Below, one piece after another: positions 1-10,965 of a DNA stretch of 64,000 bases (its first letter is position 1; every line of letters starts with the position of its first letter). Source of the stretch: Physcomitrium patens (taxonomy: Eukaryota > Streptophyta > Bryopsida > Funariales > Funariaceae); NCBI RefSeq assembly GCF_000002425.4, contig NC_037271.1, forward strand, positions 2,607,272-2,671,271, written 5' to 3'. The notes beneath the pieces were generated by a model. That model ran no database searches and was not told where the DNA came from. It worked only from the letters and a program-made list of their open reading frames with translations. Position numbers and translations under genes: made by a program.

Positions 1-2
1 AT

Positions 3-2921
3 CATGGAAAAGCTTTTGCATTTGAAGCACATGAAATTGGGTGTGTTGATCCAAATATTGTAGCACCCATGGTTATTTTTACTATTCCTCATGAACCATG
101 GAATTTGCAACTAATTCTAGTACCAAGAGTGCATTTATCTAAGTTAGTAGATTTATTCAATGAAAAGATTAAAATAGAAATTTTGGAACTATCTATAATA
201 CCTTATTTTAATCGATGGTTTACAATGCCAAAGAAAAATGGAACAATGAGATTTATATAAGATATGCAACCCGTAAATAAAGTGACTATTAGAAATATGG
301 GTTCAAGTCCAATTGTGGATGAATTTATAGAAGCATTTGCTAGAAGAGCTATCTACTCAATGGATGATCTTTATTCAGGTTATGATCAATTTCAATTGGC
401 AATACAAAGTAGGGATTTGAAAACTATGAAGACACCATTAGGATTGGTTAGAATGTGCACATTACCACAAGGGGCTACAAATTCTGTAGCACATATGATG
501 AATGGAATGCATAAGGTATTAAGAGATTTTATTCTAAGAATAACAATGCCTTTCTTGGATGATGTACCTTTTAAGGGATGTGAAGAAGAAAGAAAGGATG
601 AAACTTTAGATTTAAAGGGATGTAGAAAGTTTGTGGCAAACCATATTAAAGATTGTGAGAAGATTTTGAAAAGATTGGAAGAAGTTCATTTAACCTTATC
701 GGGGACAAAATCAATATTTGGAGTAAAAGAAATTTTGATGGTAGGACACATATGTGGTTCATATGGACGTAAGCCAAGTATAGAAAAGATTGATATTATT
801 AAAAAGATGAAAGAATGTAAAAATACAATGGAAGTGAGAAGATTTTTAGGAGCATGTATTTTCTATCATATATGGATACCTCACTTTGCACATATAGTAG
901 ATCCATTGTATGAGTTGTTAAGAAAGAATTAAAAATTTCAATGGAAAGAAGAATAACGGAAAGCTATAGAAAAATTGAAAGAACTTCTTTTTTCATCTCC
1001 AACTTTGAAGAAAGTAAATTATGAAGGTGGAAGGCCAATGGTATTAACAGTTGATGCAAGTCCAATTGGAATAGGTTGGGTGGTTGGGCAAGATGATGAA
1101 CAAGGAAATAGATATGTAGTAAGATTTGGAGCAAAGGTATTGAATTCCAGGCAAAGGGCATATGCGCAAATCAAAAGAGAATCATGGAGTATAGTAATAG
1201 CTATGAAAAATAAAAAAGAGTACTTGATTGGAGCATCAATAGTTATAGAAACAGATTGTCTATCTTTGTTAGGCATGATTACAAGTTGTTCAACTCTTGA
1301 TATTGCTATGTTGAGGTGGATAGCATATATCAAATCTATGAATCCTGAATTTAAACATATTGCAGGGAAAGAAAATTCAGTTGCAGTTATGTTATTGAGA
1401 GCAAGGTATAATGATAAAGAAAAGATGATTGATTTAGAAGATGATGTGGGTACAAAATTTTATACCAATGCATTATCAAAGAAAAAAGGTGTATGTTTTA
1501 ATATACCATTGGAAGCATTTTTAAGAGATTTATATGAAAATGAATAGAAAGATGTTGGAGAGTATTTGAGCACATTAAAACGACAAAAAGGTTGGACGGA
1601 TCAAGAATTTAAGAAAATTTGTAAGAAAGCCTATGGATATTTTTTACATGATGGATATTTATGGAAACATCCAAAAAAGAGAGGAAAAGTACCACAAAGG
1701 GTGATATGTGGTTTAAAAGCTCAACAAAGGATTATTAAAGAATTTCATGAAAATTTATGGGCAGGGCATCAAGGTATTTGGGTAACATTCACTAAATTAA
1801 AGGAAAAATATTGGTGGAAAGGAATATACAAAGACATAGCAAAATTTGTAGAATCTTGTGAGACTTGCCAAGTGTATTCAAATATTCGGTATTGAGATGG
1901 GTTACATCCAACATACCTTTTGGCTTTACATTACAAGTGGGTGGTGGATTTAATGGCAATGCCTATGGGATTTGGACAAATGAAGTATTTGGTACTTGTA
2001 CGAGAAGATTTATCGAATATGGTTGAAGGACGAGTATTAAAAACAAAAGATACTAAAGATGTATGTCGATTTCTATTAGAAGAAGTTATTTGTCGTTATG
2101 GATGTATTGGAAAAATTACGGCAGATAGGAGTGAATTGGATGCAAAAGAAGCACGAGAATTTTTTAGTAGAATAGGAATTAAACTTTCTTTGACAACGGC
2201 ATATAATCCAGAAGATAATGGAAAAAGTGAGTGTGGGCATTCACCTATTGTTAAGGCATTAGTAAAGACATGCAATGGCAAAGCACATGAATGGCCTAGA
2301 CTACTACCATTTGCATTGTGGGCAGATCGTACAACTCATAGTTCGGTAACATGTTATATGCCTTCTGAATTAATATATGGACAAAAGCCAATAATGCCAA
2401 TAGAAGATGAAGTACATACATGGGGTGTATTGCCTTGGAAAAATGATCTCAATAGAGAAGAACTTTTAGCATTATAGATTCAACAGCTAGAAAGAAGGCC
2501 CAATGATATTAAAATAGTAATAAAAAAATTGAAAGAAGCAAGGAAAAAAAATAAAGAAAGATTTGATAAAAAGCATCGACTACGACCTAAGGCTATTGAA
2601 GATGGTGATTGGATATTAGTTTATGATAGTAGCTTAGACAATCAACATAGCACTATGAAGAAGTTTGCAAAGAGATGGTTTAGACCATATATTGTCAAAA
2701 AGGCACACAACAATGGAACATATTCATTACAAGAACTTGATGGTACAGAATTGAAGGTACTCATAGCAGGCAAACGAATCAAGTTATTTAAACAAAGAGA
2801 TGAAGACATTTTTTTTGATGAAGAACAAACTTCAATACAAGATATTGAGATTGGAATAGAAGAGTACACTGAAAATCAAGAATTATACCAAGATGAAGAA
2901 CATTCCACATCAACATATTGA
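3..2921 (+). pseudogene. F1 Ty3-type retrotransposon pol remnant (RT-RNase H-integrase)
   Basis: One reading frame stays in phase from the window edge to 2921 but has six in-frame stops (258, 930, 954, 1545, 1893, 2475). In order it encodes reverse transcriptase (about 69-950) with a PQGATNS motif and an FLDD catalytic box in place of the usual YxDD; RNase H (about 1000-1420, TVDAS and ETDCLS); an integrase zinc finger (about 1735-1880, H-H-C-C); an integrase core (1920-2300) with D in WVVDLMAMP, D in ITADRSELD and E in NGKSECGHS; and an acidic C-terminal tail. No frameshift was seen. The gag part lies outside the window. The FLDD lineage is not one of the standard plant chromovirus clades and its wording recalls fungal Ty3 elements; that relationship is inference. 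The 3' LTR follows at about 2951. The copy is dead. Confidence 0.85.
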
Positions 2922-2950
2922 AGAATTGTTGGTGCATGCCAGAGGATGCA

Positions 2951-4195
2951 CAAATAGGGTTTATGTTTTGAGTGATTTCGAGAGTTTTGTTGCAGATCTA
3001 TAGATGAAATTTTTTGGATTTATGATTATAGTTGTGTTAAATATATGTTATAAATTTGAGCTCGATCTAACGGTTGAAGTGAGAGATATTGAGGTTTAAG
3101 CAGGTCAAGGTCTCAGAAAGTAGAATTTTAGGTCCAGTGAGGGTTTTTAAGATTTCCTACAATCTACTAGTTGGATTGGAGTAAAACTTGTGTGAGAGGG
3201 TATTAGACTTGTTTTTCTATGTCCATGAGAAATTTGAAACCAATTGAATGGTGCAATGAAGAGAAATTGGCTCTAGAAGGTTGGCATCAAGATTGGAGAA
3301 GGAGGCCGGCTAACACCCAAACACATTTTTGAGGTTTTCGTCAATTTGGTAACTTCGATCCTTTTCAAATTTTTTTGTACTTGTTTTAAACTTGATTTTT
3401 AAAAATTATGAAAATTTTGAATTGAGATCAATGGTTTATTCATTAGATATTGAGGTTTAAATCTGTCATAGGAATTACTAGGATTTGGATTAGGGTTTGG
3501 CTAGGATTCGATTTAGGATTTGATTTAGAGTTTAGGGTTTGGATTAGGGTTTGGTTAGGATTTGATTTAGGATTTGGATTAGGATTTGGATTAGGATTTA
3601 GAGTTTGATTAAGATTTGATTTAGGGTTTGAATTAGGGTTTGATTTAGGATTTGGATAAGGATTTAGGATTTGATTAGGATTTAGGATTAGATTAGGGTT
3701 TGGATTAGGGTTTAGAATTTAGTTAGGATTTGATTTAAGATTTGGTTTAGGGTTTGGATTAGGATTTAGGGTTGATTTAGGATTTGATTTAGGGTTTAGG
3801 ATTTGAAATAGGATTTGATTTAGGGTTTAATTTAAGGTTTGTTTAGGATTTGATTTAGGGTTTAGGATTTATTAGGATTTAAGATTTAATTATGTTTGGT
3901 CTAAAGTTTGAGTGAAATTCAATAGGGTTTTAAGTAGAATTAAATTAAGGTTGAATTGACATATATTTGAGTAATATTTGTGATCATTCTAATATTTCTT
4001 TAAGAATTTAATTGTTTGTTTGAAATTTCTTTGAGTTGTTTTGAATTTGATTACGTTTATTTACCATTATTATAGTCTAATTAGAGTATTGTTAGTATTC
4101 TATTAGAATTAGGATTTTGTTATCGCAATTTCTATTCTTCCTTCTACAGCCAGGTGCCTAGAGCATTCTCAAGGAAGACTTCACACATTACGACA
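2951..4195 (+). repeat. F1 3' LTR, 5'-truncated
   Basis: This matches the minus-strand LTR copy at 15097-16902 from about base 520 of that copy to its end, which reads CATTACGACA. The first 500 or so LTR bases and the polypurine tract are missing. The pol tail is fused straight into the LTR interior at a shared AAATAGGGTT. Bases about 3480-3900 are a degenerate telomere-like minisatellite. Downstream the LTR abuts an older F2 LTR (ACGTGGC), so this element inserted into that LTR. Confidence 0.75.
3480..3900 (+). repeat. Telomere-like minisatellite inside F1 LTR
   Basis: An irregular tandem array of TTAGGGTTTGGA, TTAGGATTTGAT and related units of about 12-13 bases. It resembles plant telomere repeats (TTTAGGG) but is degenerate, internal and confined to the LTR. 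Confidence 0.8.
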
Positions 4196-4901
4196 ACGTG
4201 GCAATATTATATAAAACCTCCAACTTGTGTTGACTTTATTAGCCACATATTCCAACTTGCAAGGCAAGTTATTTATGTATGTGCCACATAATTAGTTTGT
4301 TTCACAAGCTATTATATGGAGTTAATTTGTTCCATAAGCTACCAACACGTGATTAACTTGTTGGCCAAGTTTCTAACCTACAAATACATTTAAATTTAAA
4401 ACAGTATCTATGAAGCTTCTAAGAAGCTTTTCTAGAAGACTTTATGAAATTAATCTATATTTACTTACTTCTATCTAATCATATAAGTAACTATTGGGAT
4501 AAATGTATATGTCTATGACACTAAGAAGATATTATGAAGAGTGAAGAACGCCTCATTCTTACCTCCAAATATACTTTTGACTAAAAGCATGTTGATATTC
4601 TATATGACTTCCAACACATGTTGACTTTGTTAGACACATGTCTTAACTTGCAAGGCAAATTATCTATATGTGTGCCATTTAGTTAGCTTGTTATATAAGC
4701 TATTAATATATATGATATGTTACTAATTTCTTGACCAAGTTTCTAATCTATCAATTCACTACAAATATATGTAATATCAAAGCAGCATCTATAAAACTTC
4801 TAAAAAGATTTTCTAAAAGATATTATGAAATTAATTTATTTTTATTTATCTCTATCTAATCATATAGGTAATTATTGGAATAAATATATATATCTATGAT
4901 A
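4196..4901 (-). repeat. Two tandem partial F2 LTRs
   Basis: Bases 4196-4520 and about 4535-4901 both align with the LTR at 37128-37688 (shared CCTCCAACTTG-like segment, GACTTTGT, AAGCTTCTAAGAAGC, terminal CTATGACA/CTATGATA). The first is cut where the F1 element inserted. The second ends inside a copia reverse transcriptase. Both are old and AT-shifted. Confidence 0.65.
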
Positions 4902-5475
4902 CTTGGTTTTAAAGAACATGAAAATAATAAAAAGATTTGTAAACTCAAACAAGCTTTATATGATCTTTGATAATCTCTTCATATTTAATATAGAAGAATT
5001 TACAAATATCTACAAAAGATTGGACTAAGATAGTCATTTTCAAATTTTAATATCTACATTCATTATTATATTTTTTTATTACTCTATATAGGTGATTTGA
5101 TAATTACAAGATATGATATAAAAGAAATTTTCAAGATTAAGAAAATATTTATATTTCAATTTGAAATGAAAAATATAGAAGTTTTTTAAATTAATTTTGG
5201 AATTAAATTCAAAAACTTTGAATGTGGCATAATTCTTCATGAAAAAAGTTATATAAATATTGTGCTTAATGAATTTGGAATACTAGACTACAACCTTAGT
5301 ACAATTCTTATAGGTAAAAGAACTAAACTTCAATGTATTATAGGAGGTAAACCAATTGACAATACTAAATATAAAGACTTGTTGAAAATTTTATACTTAT
5401 TCTACATTGAAAGACACGATTTTAGCTTTAAGGTTAGTAATATAAGTTAATACTATACATCACTACAAAAACTAC
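4902..5475 (+). pseudogene. Ty1/copia reverse transcriptase remnant (copy 1, first part)
   Basis: Conceptual translation with many stops gives recognisable copia RT pieces: KICKLKQALYDL, then a LYIGDLIITRYD segment in the place of the YVDD box (a D is lost), FEMKN, then LNEFGILDYN and IGGKPIDNTKYKDLLKILYL. The coding frame from 5262 to 5450 is still open. The F1 LTR at 5476-6986 interrupts it and the RNase H part resumes at about 6987. Confidence 0.7.
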
Positions 5476-6986
5476 TATCGTATTATGTAAATTCTTGCTT
5501 GAAAATACACTAGACACTTGGCCATTAAAAGTAAAAGAAATTTGCAGCAACAAGATTTAATAATTCTAATATAATCATATATAAAATAAAATTAATAATT
5601 AAAAAATATAATCAAAAATTAATTAATTCCAATTAAATTTTCATAGAAATTATAAAAGAAACACGAAGAAATCCTAAAGAATTTTTATAGATTCATAAAA
5701 AAATAATAAAAAAATCCAAAAAAAAACCAAAAAAAAATCTACAAGAATCTTTAAAAAATCTTAAAGAAATTCTAAAGAATTCTATAGAAATCCTAAATCT
5801 TGAATCGATCCTAATTAGATCTTAAATCCTTAATTAATAATATTTAAAACTTAAATCCTAAATAAAATTCTAATCAAATCATTAATCTTAAATCAAATTC
5901 TAATTAATTCCTAAAAAAATCCTAACTAAATTCAAATAAATTCAAATCAATTCAAATCAATCTTAAGCTAGCTTTAGAACCTCAATATCTATTGATTAAA
6001 CCATTGATATTGCTTAAGTTATTTTTTATATCTTAACTTCTTAATTAACAATAAGTACAATAAATTTGAAGAAAATTGAACTTACAAAATGGAAAAAAAC
6101 ATTGTAATCCACTTGGATGTGAGTCAATTTCCATCTTTGACCTTAATGTTAATCTTCTAGTAGCAATAACTCCTAATTGCTCTCAAATTTTGCACAAATG
6201 ATGAAAGACAAGTAAACTATTAGCTTCAATAAAAATCAGTTCAATTCAATTAATAAATTATTGTATATCTTCAATAATCTTACTAGACCTAAAAATCCAA
6301 TGCTTGAGACCTCGATCTACTTGAACTTCAATAACCTCTAATCTAATTTTTCAATTAAGTTAAAATTCATAATATATATTTAATACAACTATATTTATAG
6401 CCTAATAAAATTTTATAAATAGACTTGCTTTAAAATTCACAAAATTTTTCAAATAATAAATCTTATTTTATTTCACAAAATCCGAAGTCATTCAAAACAA
6501 CCTTAACTTTTCAAAGTTCTTACAAAGTTATTACAAACTCAAATTTCTTAAAACCAATGCTTTAAAAAATTCTATAAAGTCTTCTCTTAATTTTCATTCT
6601 TTGAGTTACAAAAGAACTCCAAAGTCACCATAGATGAGCACTTTTGTGTCTTAAGATTTGAATTTGATCCAAATCAACAACTAATCTTTTCCAAGTATCA
6701 ATTTTTATCTTCTTGAGATAATTTTTGCTAAAATCAATTATTAATTCTTTCTTGTATATGTTTATATCTTTTGTTCTTCTAATCTATCTTAGTTTACCTT
6801 ATTTGTGGTTCTATTAATTAAATAGAAGTCCACTTTATAAAAAAAGAACATTTATATTTTTAAATTATTACCTTTTAAATATTATTTATATTTCTAAGGT
6901 GATTTTTTATAATATTTTGAAAGAAAATCTTCTAAAATATAATATTTTCTTCACTCTTTTATCTATTAGCTATGTTGCATCATAAC
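5476..6986 (-). repeat. F1 solo LTR (copy C)
   Basis: On the plus strand it starts TATCGTATTATG and ends CATCATAACA, close to the ends of the other F1 LTRs (TGTCGTATTACG...ACGACA). It contains the same internal blocks as copies B and D, including an AAATCCTAA-type telomere-like stretch near 5790-5960. It splits a copia element between RT and RNase H. I found no clear 5-bp target duplication. Confidence 0.65.
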
Positions 6987-7560
6987 ATCATATTAGAAGG
7001 CTAGAATATATATTTTATGATATGTAAAAGATATTATTGATCTAAAAATTTATTATCAAAACAAATTGGTGAATTAATTGCTTACATTGATATTAATGGA
7101 AGAAAAGATATTAATTTGCAAAGGTCAATCTCTAGTCTTTTTTATATAATTAGAGATACTCTTTTCAACTAGAATTTCAAACTATAAAGCACTGTTGTTT
7201 TTTCTACTATTGAAATAAAATATTGTATAATATTTGAAGCTATAAAAGTCATCACATAGCTTTGAAGGCTATTCAAAGATTTATACATAAAAGTTAATGA
7301 AGCAACATCAATCATTAATGATAATCAAACATGCCTAAAGTTTTTAGTTAATCTAATATTATATGTAAAGAATCAAATATATATAGAGATGCACTTTTAC
7401 TTCATTTAAAAAAATATTTAATTTAGAATGATTAAAGTTTTATATATTTAAAAAAAAACTAATAGATATATTAATTAAATTAGTTAGTAAAATTTTACAT
7501 ACTAAGCTAATTAAAAAAATAGAATTAACTCATCTTTGTTCCTAAAATTTATATTAATTG
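6987..7560 (+). pseudogene. Ty1/copia RNase H remnant (copy 1, second part)
   Basis: Broken translation retains the order expected after copia RT: RIYIL-YVK-IIDL-IYYQ, then a FSTIEIKYCIIFEAIK block (the usual LSTTEAEY region), INDNQTCLKFL, and a degraded C-terminal segment. It continues the frame interrupted at 5475. It is heavily decayed, with multiple stops. Confidence 0.65.
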
Positions 7561-8519
7561 TACATTCAAACTTCAACTTCTATTCGTCAATAAAAAACTT
7601 ATTTGATAAGTTGTTTTATAGACTATTATAAACAAGCTATTCTCATTTTTAAACCTATGAAATAAATACCTAGATTATATGATTTTAGCCATGATATACT
7701 ATTCATATCCAAAAGCATCAATTTTTATAAATATCAAGATACTTCAATAATTTATAGACTCTATCTCTCTTCTATAGTCTATATTTAAACCTTGTAATTA
7801 AAAAAAAATATTAATTTTTAATAGTCCATTCAATATCTCTCTCTTTATAAAACTTATATCAATTTTTAATTAAAAAATTAATATATTCATAGTAATAGAA
7901 TTCCTAAAACTTTTATTACAAAATTTATACTCATAATTTATATCACAATATAAGCTTTTGCTCATTTTCAAAATAAAGGTTTATAAGTCGATTTAGGAAC
8001 TTATATAGTAAGTGATAAGTATATGTGATTATATAATCACAACATTTCTTCAAAAATGTAACCAAAAACCATTCATTTAACAAAAATACCTCATATTAAA
8101 TCAATATAAAAATAATTTATATAAAAAAAGTAAAAAAAAACATAAATAAAAAATAAAGAAAAAAGATATTTACTTATAAGAGGCAATTGACTTACTTGCT
8201 CAATACATACATGGAAAGAAAACAATGTTGTAGCAGAATTTCACCACATAAAAATATAAAAATAAAAAAAAATCTTAAGCAAGATGTGAAATTGGATAAA
8301 AAGAAGTATCTAGGATTTCTTCCTCTTAAAAAGTTGATACTTGCCTGAAATCCTTACATATAAGGATGAACTTGATACCTACATAAGCAACCCATAGTAA
8401 AGATATCAATAGATATGTTTTAAGATAAAGAATAATTCAAATACATTGTCAAAATATAATGCATGAAAAGAATCCTTGAATACATCACGTTCTAAAGTAT
8501 ATAAATTGATTATATCATA

Positions 8520-8562
<43 letters not shown>

Positions 8563-8800
8563 TGTTGTACATAAATAAAGTTACAAGGTCTATATGTTGG
8601 AACTAATGGTTTAACCAAAATACTATTAAACTTGTAATATATGTTTAATATCACTTTAAATTCTAAAAATATAATTATTGAGAATTATTTTATAAAAAAT
8701 ATTTTAAATAAATATTTTAGATTATTAAAATATTTTATATATATATATATATATATATAATCTTAAAATAATCTTAAATTTGAAATTGATATTACAAATA
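7561..8800. other. AT-rich repeat-derived sequence, no gene seen
   Basis: I see no coding gene here. It probably includes the 3' end of copia copy 1. It contains (TA)n microsatellites at about 8523-8557 and 8738-8759. Confidence 0.5.
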
Positions 8801-8804
8801 AAAT

Positions 8805-9556
8805 CAATTATTATCACAAAAATATATATTTAATCCAATAATCACCTATATGATTACATAGAAGTAGGTAGAAGTAGATTAATTTTATAATATCTTCTAA
8901 AAAAGCTTCTTAGAAGCTACATAAATATTGCTTTGACTTTACACGTATTTGCAGTTAATTGATAGATTATAAACTTAATCAACAAGTTAGCCACATGTCA
9001 CACATATTGGTAGCTTATGGAACAAACTAATTATATAGTATCTATACAAAAATCTTGCCTTAGAAATATGTGTCTTACAAAGTCAACACATGTTAGAGGT
9101 CTTGTAAAACATTGCCACATAACTTCTAATTAGATAGTATGGAAGTAAGACTAAAGCTTTTTTCACTCTTGTCAATTCCTTTCAAATCTTTAGTCTTGTT
9201 TCAAGAATTTCTAATCCTCTTGTCTTTAGCAATAGCCATTTTAGTTGAATATATTATCATCTTTGAGTCATTTTTTAGTCATTTCAAGTGACACAAGATT
9301 GTATTAAGATTTTCTTTCATTGAGATTTATGTCCTTAACATAGATAGTATATATGTAAGCAAGAATAAAGTTGTCTTCACTCTTATCAAATCCTTTCTTG
9401 CTTCTAATTTAGTTTCAAGTATCTCTAGATTTCTAGTTTTTTGCAGTAGACATTTCATTTTTTTTTAAATATATATATTTTTTTACTATTATTTTTTATC
9501 TCTCTTTGACACTTATTTCATTTATTTATATATATTCTTTCAGGTTCTTGACCTTG
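8805..9556 (+). repeat. F2-like LTR plus tandem partial copy
   Basis: Bases about 8805-9340 match F2 LTRs in the reverse orientation to the 37.1-kb copy. The start of the presumed R region (ACTCTTGTCAA) is present and the end reads GTCCTTAACA. A second partial LTR end follows at 9341-9556, ending in TTCTTGACCTTGA. The 5' boundary is uncertain. Confidence 0.55.
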
Positions 9557-9562
9557 AAAATT

Positions 9563-9595
<33 letters not shown>

Positions 9596-10694
9596 CTAAA
9601 ATCTATTAGATATATTCAAATATTCTTGAATTTGTATTTAAATTATTAAAATTTATTTTCTAAAAAATTTCATGATTTAAAATCTAAAAATAAACAAATA
9701 AAAAATAATTATAATTAAAAATAAAACTCACATAATTTCTAATAATAATTAATAAAAATTTAGAAAAATATAATGATTTTAAATCACATGGTTATATTAT
9801 AAAATAATAAAAGTAAAAAATATATATAATTATAAAATTAAATATAAAATCAATATATATAAATTTTAAATTTCATATAAAAATAATATATTTATTTATA
9901 CTAAATTGAACTGATTTTATTAGTTCTATTTTATAATATTTGGATAAATTTGTGTTTTGTATTGTTACTGAAAAAATAAAAATGCTCTTATCACAACTTG
10001 ATACTTAAATTTATTTTTAATTTTTATTATATCCATATTAAAAAAATCATGAATAAATTATTTTAAATTTTATTTTCTTATAATTAATATAATTCTATCT
10101 AATTATCACTTTTTTTTTCTATTTTATTCTTTCTATCATATTTGAAAAAAAATCTAATAATATAATTATAAAAGATGATAGTTATCTTAAGTGAAGATAC
10201 TTCAATAACTAATATCTTTTATTAAATTTATATTTAACCTTCTTAATTCATTATTAACTCTTGTGAAGGAATTGTAAGTAGATTTTGAAAAGTTTCTAAA
10301 CATGCATCTTTTGAAACAAGTATATCCTTTAGATTTTAGTTTTTTTAAAACAAATATATAATTTTATAGTTAACTATTAAATATATAATTTTAAATCTTT
10401 TTTATTACTTTCAATATATATTTTAATTTAAAAAATATATATTTATAATTAATAATTATATAAGAATTACAAAATATTTTTAGACTTACTATATTTGAAG
10501 CTCATGACCATCCAAAGTAAGTATATACAATACTTTTGATATTATTGTACTTAAATGTTACCGAACAAAAAAAGATAGAGACAAAGCAAAAAATTTGCCT
10601 TACAAGAAACAAAGAGCCTAAAGTATTTAGAGTGATTATAAGATATCTTCTAATAGAGACCAATATAAAGTACATAGTCACCACCTTTGTATTG
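9557..10694. other. AT-rich sequence with poly(A), no gene seen
   Basis: An uninterrupted A run lies at 9569-9594. The rest is AT-rich with no convincing coding or RNA gene; the 60-codon minus-strand frame at 10502-10684 has no recognisable content. Confidence 0.5.
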
Positions 10695-10888
10695 ATGTTC
10701 TACTCTTAGGATATTTGAATATAAATTTCGACCTAATTGTGCAAGACATAGCTTAATATTTATTAATTAGGTAGTTATCTATAGTAAGATCTCATTGGAT
10801 ATAGGTCTAATGTTTCTTCAAGTAGCAAATATACTTAATTAGAATCTGGTCCTTGATTTTGTATGTATGTGTGCTCTTATTTTTTTTA

Positions 10889-10965
10889 GATATATATATA
10901 TAGATATATATATATATAGATATATATATATATAGATATATATATATAGATATATATAAATATTT
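10889..10965. repeat. TA-rich microsatellite (GATATATATATATATA units)
   Basis: Imperfect (TA)n interrupted by GA at regular spacing, within the presumed left LTR of copia copy 2. Confidence 0.8.

Noticed and set aside
3480..3900. Telomere or chromosome end
   Set aside because: Units are degenerate, lie inside an LTR, occur in both orientations, and ordinary sequence continues on both sides.
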